NCBI RefSeq assembly: GCF_048892425.1
Contig: NZ_JBLZHU010000009.1
Coordinates: forward strand, 1-64,000
Reading direction: 5' to 3'
Length of the DNA: 64,000 nt
Origin: Pacificispira sp002696645
Lineage (GTDB): Bacteria; Pseudomonadota; Alphaproteobacteria; UBA8366; Aestuariispiraceae
A program made the position numbers and the translations under genes. The notes under the pieces are model-generated. The model did not search any database. It saw only the letters and a list, made by a program, of their open reading frames with translations, and was not told where the DNA came from. Every line of letters starts with the position of its first letter. The stretch's first letter is position 1. Below are positions 1-8,506 of this stretch, piece by piece.

Positions 1-108
1 CTCAACATCATCAAAGCCAATGACGACAAAGGCTCCATCAAGGGCAAAATCAAACGCGCCGGATGGGATGATGCCTTCCTCACAAAGCTCTTCGCTCATA
101 TGCGATAG
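1..108 (+). CDS. C-terminal end of an unidentified protein (partial)
   Basis: An open frame enters from the left edge and ends at TAG 106-108, giving about 35 residues. The tail is rich in Lys and Gly (KGKIKRAGWDD) and ends FAHMR. I do not recognise the family from this fragment. It is followed directly by palindromic intergenic repeats, as expected for the end of a transcription unit. Confidence 0.5.
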   Translation, partial: LNIIKANDDKGSIKGKIKRAGWDDAFLTKLFAHMR

Positions 109-112
109 CCCT

Positions 113-230
113 GCCCCTTGAGGGGGGAGGGTTGGGGTGGGGGTGACAAGGCCGCAAGGCCTTTCCCTGCAGTAGGGTTGATTGCGGAGGAGAGAGCACC
201 CCCCTCCCAACCTCCCCCCCTCAAGGGGGG
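113..230. repeat. G-rich/C-rich inverted repeat
   Basis: A G-rich arm at about 113-145 (CCCCTTGAGG followed by runs of G) is complemented by a C-rich arm at about 197-227 (CACCCCCCTCCC ... CTCAAGGGG). Together they could form a long hairpin just after the upstream gene. A further short copy of CCCTCAAGGGG occurs near 252-263. No coding potential was seen. It resembles intergenic palindromic repeats common in alphaproteobacteria and may also terminate transcription. Confidence 0.55.
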
Positions 231-287
231 AGGGGTAAAAGATGGGGCTCCCCCCTCAAGGGGCAGGGGTATAATTCAGACTTTTTC

Positions 288-825
288 GTCATACTCGCGC
301 AGGCGGGTATCTCAGGGCTACAAGCACCCATCGTGCGTGCCGCTCTGGACCCCGGATCAAGTCCGGGGTGACGCTAACTTAGCCAAATGAGCCCTCACCC
401 TGAGGAGCGTAGCGTCTCGAAGGGGGAGCCCTCTGCAAGCACCGCACTTACAGCCCCTCCTTCGAGACAGCGCTATCGCGCCTCCTCAGGATGAGAATGG
501 GACCCTGCATCCCCGTCATACTCGCGCAGGCGGGTATCCAGGGCTACAAGCACCAATCGCGCCTGCCGCCCTGGACCCCGGATCACGTCCGGGGTGACGA
601 TGTATCACACAAACGCGCCCTCACCCTGAGGAGCGTAGCGTCTCGAAGGGGGAGCCCTCTGCAAGCACCGGACTTACAGCCCCTCCTTCGAGACGGCGCT
701 ATCGCGCCTCCTCAGGATGAGAATGGGACCCTACATCCCCGTCATACTCGCGCAGGCTGGTATCCAGGGCTACAAGCACCCATCGTGCGTGCCGCTCTGG
801 ACCCCGGATCAGGTCCGGGGTGACG
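288..825. repeat. Compound tandem array of intergenic palindromic repeats (A-B-A-B-A)
   Basis: Two repeat types alternate. Type A (about 85 bp) starts GTCATACTCGCGCAGG and ends GTCCGGGGTGACG; copies are at 288-373, 515-599 and 741-825. Each contains the dyad GGACCCCGGATC...GTCCGGGGT. Type B (about 105 bp) starts GCCCTCACCCTGAGGAGCG and ends CTCCTCAGGATGAG; copies are at 391-495 and 617-721, with ends that are imperfect inverted repeats. Start-to-start spacing of the A copies is 227 and 226 bp, so the A+B unit has been duplicated in tandem. Frames through the array are repeat-derived and not genes. The wording matches the REP/RPE-like elements widespread between alphaproteobacterial genes. Confidence 0.75.
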
Positions 826-891
826 ATATCCGCAGAATTAGAGGTCGTTTGGATGAGAAGGAATTTGCAGAGAGGGGAAGACGGGGCGGCT

Positions 892-1779
892 CTATTTCCC
901 GACTTTATGCTCAATCGGGGGGATTGATTTAAGGTAAGTTGCGATGGCATTCAAATCTTCGTCGGTCAGGTATTTCAGACCATCGTCAATCGCTTCGGCC
1001 ATACTGCCCTGAACATTGTCGTAATTGGGTTTCAGGCCTTCTTTGAGCAGATAGGCGATGTCGGTCTCGCTCCAGTCTGCAATGCCGGACTCGGCTGGTG
1101 TGATATTGGGGACTTTCTCCCCTTCCGGGCCATCGGCGGTGCCGGCCAGATACAGATCCTGATCCAATCCGCCGGTCAGTGTTCTGGGCGTATGGCATTC
1201 ACTGCAATGGGCCAGGGCTTCGACCAGATAGCGCCCGCGATTCCAGGCCTCGCTTTGGGCAGGATCATCCGCGATTGGGCCGGATTCAAAATTCAGCACT
1301 TTCCAGCCATTCAGCAAGAAACGCCATCCCAGCGGAAAATTCGGTTCCTGAGTTTTGTTTTCCTGTTGCACCGGCGGTTGCGCGAACAGATAGGCCTTGA
1401 TTGCCAGCATGTCCTCGTCGCGCATCTTGGTATAGCTGCTATAGGGAAAAACGGGATAGAGCAGATGGCCTTCTGGAGATCGTCCTTCCCGCAGGGCGGT
1501 GATGAAATCTGCGTCGCTCCAATTCCCAATCCCGGTTTCTGGATCAGGCGTAATGTTCGAGGAATAGAAAGTGCCAAACGGCGTTGGCAGGGCGCGACCA
1601 CCGGCAAACTGTGCACCGCCGGATTTCTCGTCAGTGTGACAGGCAATACAGCCCGCCGCCCGCACCAGATACTCACCCCGCGCCACACTGTCTTGTGCCG
1701 CAGCGGAGGCTGTGGCTGCGATCAACCCAATCAAAGCCACAGCCATCCGCGCAACAAATCGGTTCAATTCTTCAAACAA
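892..1779 (-). CDS. Secreted diheme c-type cytochrome
   Basis: 295 residues with an N-terminal signal peptide (hydrophobic segment about 12-28 ending ASAAAQ) and two heme-binding CxxCH motifs, CIACH at 44-48 and CSECH at 192-196. Residues such as SSNITPDPETGIGNWSD between the hemes are typical of the cytochrome subunits of membrane alcohol/aldehyde/gluconate dehydrogenases and related diheme proteins. It should act in the periplasm as an electron carrier. No dehydrogenase subunit is adjacent, so the donor is unknown. It lies 23 bp downstream of the cytochrome c' gene on the same strand, probably one operon. Confidence 0.85.
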   Translation of the reverse strand: MFEELNRFVARMAVALIGLIAATASAAAQDSVARGEYLVRAAGCIACHTDEKSGGAQFAGGRALPTPFGTFYSSNITPDPETGIGNWSDADFITALREGRSPEGHLLYPVFPYSSYTKMRDEDMLAIKAYLFAQPPVQQENKTQEPNFPLGWRFLLNGWKVLNFESGPIADDPAQSEAWNRGRYLVEALAHCSECHTPRTLTGGLDQDLYLAGTADGPEGEKVPNITPAESGIADWSETDIAYLLKEGLKPNYDNVQGSMAEAIDDGLKYLTDEDLNAIATYLKSIPPIEHKVGK

Positions 1780-1802
1780 CAGAATGGCCCCGTCTGGTCA
1801 GA

Positions 1803-2300
1803 TTACTTTTCAGGTCCACGATAAGGCTTGTGACAGCCACCGCAAGCCTTGCCAACATCACCCAAAGCGGCCCCTATTGCGGCGGGATCGCCACCCTTTG
1901 CAGCCTCAACCACTGCAGCGGTCGCCATGGACAGATCGTCGGCGGCCTTGCTGAATCCCGCCCAGTCGGACCAGATTTCAGGCTTGGCGCGGCTTTTGTC
2001 GGAAATAAGTTCCTGCGCGAAGAGCAGTTTCACTGTGTGGGACATCGCAGCCAGGCTTTCTGCATGCACGACAGTGCCGGCATCCGGTGCCATCTCACCC
2101 TTGGCGACCGCTCCCAATGCTTTCAAATGACCACCGATCGCCTTCATGGCCCCTTCGCGGGTTTCGTGCGCTTCCTCGGCGGATACGGTCATCATATCTG
2201 CTGCCGTGACAGATGTATTCACCGCAAAACTCTGGTAGGCGAAAAACGCCATGCCGCCCAAGGCAAGGCCAGCTAGTCCTTTGAAATATTTAGAACGCAT
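1803..2300 (-). CDS. Cytochrome c' family protein
   Basis: 165 residues with a signal peptide (MRSKYFKGLAGLALGG... to about residue 33). A four-helix-bundle-like body carries a single CGGCH heme motif very near the C-terminus (153-157), the diagnostic arrangement of cytochrome c'. Family members are periplasmic, bind NO or CO at a five-coordinate heme and are often linked to nitrosative stress tolerance. The start has a good upstream AGGAAAGGA ribosome site. It is the first gene of an apparent two-gene operon with the diheme cytochrome. Confidence 0.85.
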   Translation of the reverse strand: MRSKYFKGLAGLALGGMAFFAYQSFAVNTSVTAADMMTVSAEEAHETREGAMKAIGGHLKALGAVAKGEMAPDAGTVVHAESLAAMSHTVKLLFAQELISDKSRAKPEIWSDWAGFSKAADDLSMATAAVVEAAKGGDPAAIGAALGDVGKACGGCHKPYRGPEK

Positions 2301-2303
2301 AAG

Positions 2304-2597
2304 TCACAGTCCTTTCCTGTTCCACAGTCTCTTAGAGCGATCATATTCAATCCAAGCGATGCAACCACTAAATAGGAAAAGCCCATTGAGGGCCAATCGC
2401 AATATTGTGATCAATGTTGAAGGTGGCCAAGCCTGCCCAAAAGCGCATGCTAGAAAACTTAGGGAGTCCCTGTGATGGTGCAACCCCAGCCCGGCGAAAA
2501 GGGGGATCGAAAATAATCCAAGGATCAGAAGATTGTCGCTGCAAGCCATGCGAAGCAATGCCATAAATCGTGTCTGAAACCACAGGCAGTCGTTCAA
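2304..2597 (-). CDS. Possible small membrane protein (doubtful)
   Basis: A 97-codon frame ends 3 bp before the cytochrome c' start and contains two hydrophobic stretches (around residues 24-40 and 66-82). Its last codons contain the ribosome site of cytochrome c', so it could be a translationally coupled small gene. It could equally be chance open frame in the 312-bp promoter region between cytochrome c' and the FAD oxidoreductase. No family was recognised and no clear ribosome site was seen before its first ATG. Confidence 0.25.
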   Translation of the reverse strand: MNDCLWFQTRFMALLRMACSDNLLILGLFSIPLFAGLGLHHHRDSLSFLACAFGQAWPPSTLITILRLALNGLFLFSGCIAWIEYDRSKRLWNRKGL

Positions 2598-2612
2598 AAG
2601 GTGTTAAGTTCC

Positions 2613-5078
2613 ATGGCAGAGTTTCCGCAGCAGGCAGAGGTGGTCATCATTGGTGGTGGCATTGCCGGATGTTCTATCGCCTATCACCTGACCAAGATCG
2701 GTATTACCGATGTCGTGCTTTGTGAGCGCAAGCAGCTGACCTGTGGCACGACCTGGCATGCAGCGGGGCTGGTCGGGCAATTGCGCGCCACCCGCAACAT
2801 GACCGAACTGGCAAAATACACATCTGAACTGTTTGCCGGGCTTGAAGCGGAAACGGGCCAGGCCACGGGCTTTAAACAAAATGGCTCCATTGGCGTTGCA
2901 AAGACACAGGCGCGGTTTGAAGAATTCAAACGCGGCGCGTCGATGGGAAAAAGCTTCGGCTTGGAAGTAAATCTTCTGACGGCAGAGGAGATCAGCTCGC
3001 TGTATCCTCTTATTGATACGTCAGATGTGGTCGGCGGTGTATTTCTGCCAAAGGATGGACAAACCAATCCCATCGACACGACCCAGGCCTTTGCCAAAGG
3101 TGCGCGGATGCGGGGCGCGAAGATCTTTGAACAGACAAAGGTGGAGCGCATTCTGGTTGAAGGCGGGCGCGCCGTTGGTGTTTTGACCGATAAGGGGGAA
3201 ATTCGGGCTAAAACCGTCGTTCTGACCGGCGGCATGTGGTCCCGCGATTTAGGCGCAGCAATCGGCGTTAATCTGCCGCTTCATGCAGCGGAGCATTTTT
3301 ATATTGTAACAGAGCCGATGTCCGAGGTTCCCGCAAACCTTCCTGTGCTGCGCATCCCTGATGAATATGCCTATTACAAGGAAGATGCCGGAAAGATATT
3401 ATTGGGCGCATTCGAACCCAATGCCAAACCCTGGGGCATGGGCGGCATTCCTGACAGTTTTGAATTCGACACGCTGCCGGAAGACATTGAGCATTTCGAG
3501 CCGGTGCTGGAATTTGCCATGGAGCGCATGCCGATCTTACAAAAGGCCGGGATTCAATTGTTCTTTAATGGTCCGGAAAGCTTCACGCCGGATGATCGCT
3601 ATCTGTTGGGTGAAACGCCGGAGGTCAAAGACCTGTTCGTTGCCTGTGGCTTTAATTCCATTGGTATTCAGTCTTCGGGTGGGGTCGGGCGCGTGTTGGC
3701 CGATTGGATTCGCGACCGTCATCCGCCAATGGATCTGGCTGATGTTGATGTTCGTCGTATGGCGGCTTTTCAGAACAACAAGACCTATCTAAGGGACCGC
3801 ACAACGGAAACACTTGGTCTTCTATATGCCATGCACTGGCCGAATTATCAGGTCACCACGTCCCGTGGCATACGCAAGACCCCGTTTCATGATCGCCTGG
3901 AAAAGGCCGGGGCTGTCTGGGGGGAGACGGCGGGCTGGGAACGGCCGATGTTTTTTGCCAGTAAGGCGGAAGACCGGGTTTTCGATTATTCCTATGGGCG
4001 GCCTGGATGGTTTGATGCCGTTGGCGCAGAATGCCGGGCGACACGGGATGGTGTTGTGCTGTACGACCAGTCCAGCTTTGCTAAGTTCCGGGTGGAGGGG
4101 AGGGATGCCTGCGCAGTCTTAAATCGCATCTGCGCCAATCAGGTCGATGTGCCGATTGGCAAGATGGTCTATACGCAATGGCTGAACGAGCGCGGCGGGA
4201 TAGAGGCCGACCTGACCGTCACCCGCCTTTCGGAAACCGCCTATCTGGTTGTTACAGCAGGCGGCGCCCAGGTCCGCGATTTCGCCTGGCTGCAACGTCA
4301 TATCCCGGAAGATGCCCGATGCGTTGCAATGGATATCACATCCGGTCTGCCGATGCTGGGCCTGATGGGGCCGGGCAGCCGTGCGCTGTTGCAGGCTGCA
4401 ACCGGGGCGGATTTATCCAATGACGCCTTCCCCTTTGGAACGATGCAACAGCTTGAATTGGGCTATGCAAAGGTTCAGGCCGGGCGCATCACCTATGTTG
4501 GGGAATTGGGGTGGGAAATATACATCCCCGCCGAATTTGCCCTGCATGTATATGATCATCTGACACAAATTGGCGCGGATCATGGGCTGACCCATGCGGG
4601 ATATTTCGCCCTGAATGCCTGTCGCACGGAAAAGGGATTCCGGCATTGGGGGCATGATATTGCAGAAGAGGATTCTCCGCTTCAGGCAGGTCTTGGCTTT
4701 GCCGTTGACTGGGATAAGCCTGATTTTATCGGGCGAGATGTCCTGTTGCGGCAGAAGCAGGCGGGCATTCCGGCGCGGCGCCTGGTGCAATTGGTGCTGG
4801 ACCAGGATGATATCGATGCGCCCATGATGTTTCATGAAGAACCGATCCTGCGGAATGGCAGGATCGTTGGCAGCACGACCAGCGGTGCCTGGGGGCATCG
4901 CCTGAACAAGTCCATTGCTATGGGCTATATTACCTGTCCGGACGAAGATGGCGGCCATGTTACAAAAGACTGGATCGCTGCGGGGACATATGAAGTTGAG
5001 ATTGCTTGGAAACGCTACAAGGCAACCGCTCAGTTAGGTGCACTCTATGACCCAAGGGCAGAGCGTGTGAAGGCTTAA
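2613..5078 (+). CDS. FAD-dependent dimethylglycine/sarcosine dehydrogenase-like oxidoreductase with GcvT domains
   Basis: 821 residues from ATG 2613, preferred over GTG 2601 because AAGGTG lies about 10 bp upstream and the protein then starts MAEFPQQAEVVIIGGG. An N-terminal DAO-type FAD domain shows GGGIAG at 14-19 and WHAAGL at 48-53; the His in this motif carries covalent flavin in dimethylglycine dehydrogenases. The C-terminal half (from about residue 420) is a GcvT folate-binding aminomethyltransferase domain followed by a GcvT C-terminal barrel. Such enzymes oxidatively demethylate methylated amines and pass the one-carbon unit to tetrahydrofolate. The downstream neighbour is a DMSP-lyase-like cupin 36 bp away, so osmolyte catabolism is likely; the exact substrate is not readable. 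Confidence 0.88.
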   Translation: MAEFPQQAEVVIIGGGIAGCSIAYHLTKIGITDVVLCERKQLTCGTTWHAAGLVGQLRATRNMTELAKYTSELFAGLEAETGQATGFKQNGSIGVAKTQARFEEFKRGASMGKSFGLEVNLLTAEEISSLYPLIDTSDVVGGVFLPKDGQTNPIDTTQAFAKGARMRGAKIFEQTKVERILVEGGRAVGVLTDKGEIRAKTVVLTGGMWSRDLGAAIGVNLPLHAAEHFYIVTEPMSEVPANLPVLRIPDEYAYYKEDAGKILLGAFEPNAKPWGMGGIPDSFEFDTLPEDIEHFEPVLEFAMERMPILQKAGIQLFFNGPESFTPDDRYLLGETPEVKDLFVACGFNSIGIQSSGGVGRVLADWIRDRHPPMDLADVDVRRMAAFQNNKTYLRDRTTETLGLLYAMHWPNYQVTTSRGIRKTPFHDRLEKAGAVWGETAGWERPMFFASKAEDRVFDYSYGRPGWFDAVGAECRATRDGVVLYDQSSFAKFRVEGRDACAVLNRICANQVDVPIGKMVYTQWLNERGGIEADLTVTRLSETAYLVVTAGGAQVRDFAWLQRHIPEDARCVAMDITSGLPMLGLMGPGSRALLQAATGADLSNDAFPFGTMQQLELGYAKVQAGRITYVGELGWEIYIPAEFALHVYDHLTQIGADHGLTHAGYFALNACRTEKGFRHWGHDIAEEDSPLQAGLGFAVDWDKPDFIGRDVLLRQKQAGIPARRLVQLVLDQDDIDAPMMFHEEPILRNGRIVGSTTSGAWGHRLNKSIAMGYITCPDEDGGHVTKDWIAAGTYEVEIAWKRYKATAQLGALYDPRAERVKA

Positions 5079-5114
5079 CTGATTTGTTCCTTTTAATGCG
5101 ACCAGGGGATTTCC

Positions 5115-5774
5115 ATGACCGAGACACGGCTTTCAAATGACCCGAACTGGCGTTATCTGTTGCGTGAATACTATGAGCTGTATCGATTTCTGCCATCGGG
5201 CGGCAGCGCGCCGATACGCGCCCATCAACGGGTGGTGCGGGAAGCGATCAGTCGAACGATCCAGGATAATCCAGAGATTAAACTACGGGATCCAAATACA
5301 GTGCCAGTGGTACAGCATCTGCGTCGATCACTGGATCAGGGAAAGTCTGAAAAATTTGCGGGTTTAATTCGATCACTGGAAGCCGTCAGCCCGTCTCTGA
5401 CATGGCAATATGGCTATGAGAAAGTACCAAAAGGGCTGGAGCGTAGCTATGGTTTTACGGAAATAGCAGGGCCAAATGGCCCAGTCATCACCCGGAAGGT
5501 GATCCTGGGATTGGTGCTATTTGCCCCTGGATGTACCTATCCCGCCCATGCCCATGATGGCATTTCAGAAAGCTATGTTTGCCTGTCTGGGGCGGTTTCG
5601 GAAAACAATCATGGTGTCTTTGCCCCGGGCTCCCTGATCTTCAATCCTCCGAACCATCTCCATCGAATCACTGTTTCGGATCGAAACCCTTCGCTTCTGG
5701 CTTGGGCATGGATCGGGGATGAAGAGAAACTTGCCGGGCAGAAGATGGTTTTTAGCAGAAAATCAAAGATCTGA
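5115..5774 (+). CDS. DMSP lyase family cupin (DddL-like)
   Basis: 219 residues. The C-terminal cupin domain (about 128-205) has the full first cupin motif: G139, H145-x-H147, E152 and G159. Y154 follows, and the second-motif His is at H183 (PPNHLH). This HxHx4E...H set plus the nearby Tyr is the metal site of the DddL/DddQ/DddW/DddK-type lyases, which cleave dimethylsulfoniopropionate to acrylate and DMS. The helical N-terminal region with WQYGYEK (97-103) and the overall length also suit DddL. It lies 36 bp after the FAD/GcvT gene, likely cotranscribed, and ends 9 bp from a convergent cytochrome gene. Activity is inferred from motifs; related cupins of unknown substrate exist. Confidence 0.7.
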   Translation: MTETRLSNDPNWRYLLREYYELYRFLPSGGSAPIRAHQRVVREAISRTIQDNPEIKLRDPNTVPVVQHLRRSLDQGKSEKFAGLIRSLEAVSPSLTWQYGYEKVPKGLERSYGFTEIAGPNGPVITRKVILGLVLFAPGCTYPAHAHDGISESYVCLSGAVSENNHGVFAPGSLIFNPPNHLHRITVSDRNPSLLAWAWIGDEEKLAGQKMVFSRKSKI

Positions 5775-5783
5775 CCTTAGGAC

Positions 5784-6488
5784 TCAAGGGTTACGCAGGG
5801 CACAGCTAAGCCCGGCGTAGTATTCCGCATAGGCATCCAGATAGGGCCTATGGCCGTCAAAGAACATGATACCTGCCAGACGGTGATATCGCTTCGGGCC
5901 AGCATGCTCATGTGCCTGGCTTTCCCATAATTGCTGTATTTGTTGCTTCAGATAGGTTTCATCCTGCCCCGCCAGATAGGGCGTATCCTGCCAGGGGTTA
6001 CTGCTGTCTTTGCCGCCATGGCATGTAACGCAATGATCGACCCCACGCGGGGGCGCACTCTCAGTCTGTTTGGATGATTGGTCGATACAGGGTAGGTGCT
6101 CATAATAGGCCGCGATCTGTCGGATCTGCCAGGGGGAGAGCGTGTTCAAAATTTCTGTCATCACGGGATGATAGCGATGGATCAGGAGCTTCCCGTCCTT
6201 ATCGTTAATGGTTTCAAGTCGCATATGCATCATGGTCCGCACCAGAAAGGCGGCTTTCTGTCCGGTCAGATTCGGGACGCCGGGTTTAAGGACCGCACCG
6301 TCTGATGAATGGCATTGGGCGCATCCATAAGCGGAAACGATTTTTTCCCCAACAGCGGGATTGCCTGTGGTCTGGGTGGTTTGCGCATAGCTTGCATCGC
6401 CCCAAAACAGGATCAGACTCATGCAAGCCAGACCTGCTAAGGGCCTGAGAAAGGTCCTAACAGTGAATGGAGTTTTGTCTTTTAACAT
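5784..6488 (-). CDS. Diheme cytochrome c, c4-like
   Basis: 234 residues with a long N-region and signal peptide (hydrophobic 16-30, DASYAQ cleavage region). Two cytochrome c domains carry CAQCH at 56-60 and CVTCH at 153-157, the tandem arrangement of cytochrome c4 and related periplasmic electron carriers. The second domain ends in a tetratricopeptide-free tail without extra motifs. It is convergent with the DddL-like gene and downstream of a PhyH dioxygenase on the same strand. It may take electrons from a nearby oxidoreductase, but no direct partner is encoded next to it. Confidence 0.8.
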   Translation of the reverse strand: MLKDKTPFTVRTFLRPLAGLACMSLILFWGDASYAQTTQTTGNPAVGEKIVSAYGCAQCHSSDGAVLKPGVPNLTGQKAAFLVRTMMHMRLETINDKDGKLLIHRYHPVMTEILNTLSPWQIRQIAAYYEHLPCIDQSSKQTESAPPRGVDHCVTCHGGKDSSNPWQDTPYLAGQDETYLKQQIQQLWESQAHEHAGPKRYHRLAGIMFFDGHRPYLDAYAEYYAGLSCALRNP

Positions 6489-6592
6489 AACGATAATCTT
6501 CTCTGCCCGTTTCTATACTCAATTACTAACGCAGAGAATTTGCCGTTGCTTTGATCCAGGGCAACAGAATCGCTTTTCTGCTGCCGGGTTGG

Positions 6593-7480
6593 TTACATTT
6601 TCGCGCGGTCTTGATTTGAAAACAGGGATGTATATCCAGCGCTGAAATCAGGGGGCAGTTCAATCATTCCCGCCTCCAGTCTCGCGAAGCGGGCGGGTTC
6701 GCCACGCACCATGCGGTTGCGATGGCGGCTGTCAATCACGGGCGCGGTATAGGCAAAGGCATCTGCCGCTGCGAATTGAATTGTCAGCGTGATACAGGTG
6801 TCTTGCGTATTGTTGGCGGGGGATCCATGCACTGTGAGCCCATGATGAGCCAGCACATCACAAGGTTCACATGGCACGACAGTCGCATCCCGCAAGACCT
6901 GTGGATCGACATCATGTTCGCAGGTGAACACGTATTTCCCGTCTTTCCAAATACTTAACGGTCCATTCTTGTGGCTGCCGGGGACAAAGGCAATGGCACC
7001 ATTTTCAACGGTCCGTGGCGTCATGGGTAGGCTGATTGCCGCGAGATTACTGTTGGTATGCGGGAAATGCGTCCAATCCTGATGCCATTGCACGATCGCG
7101 CTATCGGTGCTTGGAAATTTGAAATTAATTTTCGCGTGATAGAATTTGACCGGGCAGCCCATAAGCTCTGCGACCACATCGCCCACCGGGGATTCGAAGA
7201 TCGCCTCTTCAAAAACCGGATCCAACTCGGTAGGGCTGGAAATGCGTCGCAGGGCAGGATGGGTCGCACTGTGCTCCGGTCCCAGATCGAAATGGCGATC
7301 AGATTTGGTCAGGGTTTTGGCCTGATCCATCAGCCCGTGAGTTGCCTTTGTTAGGCGATCCAGCAGATCATTTGACAGGGCCTTGCGGGCCAGAACAAAG
7401 CCTTCGCGCCAATAAGTGTCAATCTGGTCCTGTGTCAGAACACTTGATGACAGTTGCGCATTAGATGCACCGGTTTGCAT
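6593..7480 (-). CDS. Phytanoyl-CoA dioxygenase (PhyH) family protein
   Basis: 295 residues from ATG 7480, chosen over an ATG 72 bp upstream because GGGAGGAAG lies just before it. Non-heme iron ligands of the Fe(II)/2-oxoglutarate oxygenase fold are visible: H133 and D135 in WHQDWTHF and H218 in LTVHGS. Bacterial members hydroxylate varied small molecules, including ectoine and methylated or halogenated acids. The clustering with a dimethylglycine-dehydrogenase-like enzyme and a DMSP-lyase-like cupin suggests an osmolyte-related substrate, which remains inference. Confidence 0.82.
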   Translation of the reverse strand: MQTGASNAQLSSSVLTQDQIDTYWREGFVLARKALSNDLLDRLTKATHGLMDQAKTLTKSDRHFDLGPEHSATHPALRRISSPTELDPVFEEAIFESPVGDVVAELMGCPVKFYHAKINFKFPSTDSAIVQWHQDWTHFPHTNSNLAAISLPMTPRTVENGAIAFVPGSHKNGPLSIWKDGKYVFTCEHDVDPQVLRDATVVPCEPCDVLAHHGLTVHGSPANNTQDTCITLTIQFAAADAFAYTAPVIDSRHRNRMVRGEPARFARLEAGMIELPPDFSAGYTSLFSNQDRAKM

Positions 7481-7571
7481 GGTTTCTTCCTCCCTAAAAT
7501 CTGTTTTGGAAAGAAGGCTAACGCAAATTGGCTGATGTGAACAGAAGGTCAATCCCGCGGCAGCGAGGGAC

Positions 7572-7928
7572 CTATTTCGGGTCCAATTCCTGAAACATTT
7601 CCGCTGCTTCCTTCGAGCGTCCCTGGGACATCGCGATTCCCGCCGAAAATGCCGTCAGCATCGATCCCACACCAACTTTTGTCGGGGTTGGTTCCGATTT
7701 TGTTTTTGACTCTGGTGACTGTGTGAACACCAAGACAAAGATTAAGGGCAGGAAAAACCAAAGCCCACCCGCTATGGCAAAGGCCGCAGCCGGGTTTAAT
7801 TCCGTCGATAGCCACAGGACTAAAGCGACGGTCGCCAGGGCCAGTCCCACCAGACTGGTTACGGCAACGACGCCCCACAGGGCGCCGTTGCGCAGTTTAT
7901 TGCGAAAAAGTGCCATGATCAGGCTCAT
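7572..7928 (-). CDS. Small membrane protein, phage-holin-family/holin-X-like
   Basis: 118 residues with two transmembrane helices (about 17-41 and 46-67) and a polar tail. Its ATG directly follows the TAA of the upstream DUF883 gene, so translation is probably coupled. DUF883 proteins are frequently encoded with a PF07332-type 'phage holin family' membrane protein, and this one fits that pattern. It is a chromosomal envelope protein and not evidence of a prophage. An overlapping frame in the same region (7549-7878) is a shadow. Confidence 0.6.
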   Translation of the reverse strand: MSLIMALFRNKLRNGALWGVVAVTSLVGLALATVALVLWLSTELNPAAAFAIAGGLWFFLPLIFVLVFTQSPESKTKSEPTPTKVGVGSMLTAFSAGIAMSQGRSKEAAEMFQELDPK

Positions 7929-8216
7929 TTAACGCCGGTCCAGGATTTTGCCGGCGACGAGCCCGATCCCGAAAGCGATGGCGATTGCGCTCATTGGATT
8001 TTCAGCGACTTTCGCATCCGCAACTGTTTTTGCGGCGGTAAGTCTTTCGCCAGCTTGATGAGATGCAGCAGAAAGGCGTTCTTTTAACTGTTCAGTTCTT
8101 GATTCAGAACTATCGCCAAAATGATTCAGCAGTTGCTTCATGTCATTTCGTAAATTGTTCAAGTCCGCGCGAAGTTCTTCAATATCAGCGGCACTATTTT
8201 CTTTTGCAGTAGCCAT
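7929..8216 (-). CDS. DUF883 (ElaB/YqjD-type) membrane-anchored protein
   Basis: 95 residues. A long amphipathic, charged helix (about 8-60, coiled-coil-like) is followed by a C-terminal Gly-rich transmembrane segment (AIAIAFGIGLVAGKIL) and a basic end DRR, the DUF883 layout. E. coli relatives ElaB and YqjD sit in the inner membrane, associate with ribosomes and rise in stationary phase. A GGAGAAAAACC-type ribosome site precedes the ATG. It heads a two-gene unit with the holin-like gene. Confidence 0.8.
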   Translation of the reverse strand: MATAKENSAADIEELRADLNNLRNDMKQLLNHFGDSSESRTEQLKERLSAASHQAGERLTAAKTVADAKVAENPMSAIAIAFGIGLVAGKILDRR

Positions 8217-8284
8217 TAGGTTTTTCTCCTAGGTCGGTTGTTAATGCGTTTTACTCTTCACCAGACCTAGGAATGCGACTCGTT

Positions 8285-8506
8285 TTATTCAACCACATTT
8301 TCATTTTGTTGTATTAGGCGAAAGCGGCTGGTGTCGTTCAGCACGACAGACGCGAACAGGCGAACATCCTTGGATGTGCCCAAAGAACTGAGGCGGACAT
8401 GCAGCGGGAATCCTGGAGAATCGACAATCTCTGAAAGCTGCCAACGCAACCGCCAACTGCCAACGCTTTCATAGATTGAGCCAATTTGAAGAGGGGCACG
8501 GGCCAT
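8285..8506 (-). CDS. Small hypothetical protein (73 aa)
   Basis: Starts at ATG 8506 with AGAAGGAAC about 9 bp upstream, giving MARAPLQIGS and ending ENVVE. An in-frame extension to 8623 is possible but crosses this ribosome site. Alternating hydrophobic and polar residues (LRWQLSEIV, LHVRLSSLG, VRLFASVVL) suggest a small beta-sheet domain. I do not recognise a family. It is separated from DUF883 by about 70 bp and may be its own unit. Confidence 0.45.
   Translation of the reverse strand: MARAPLQIGSIYESVGSWRLRWQLSEIVDSPGFPLHVRLSSLGTSKDVRLFASVVLNDTSRFRLIQQNENVVE

Noticed and set aside
288..825. A CRISPR array
   Set aside because: Repeats are 85-105 bp, palindromic and of two types with only three and two copies; there are no short unique spacers or cas genes.
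7572..7928. A prophage holin gene as sign of a prophage
   Set aside because: The gene is translationally coupled to DUF883 and no other phage gene is near it; this pair is common in chromosomes.
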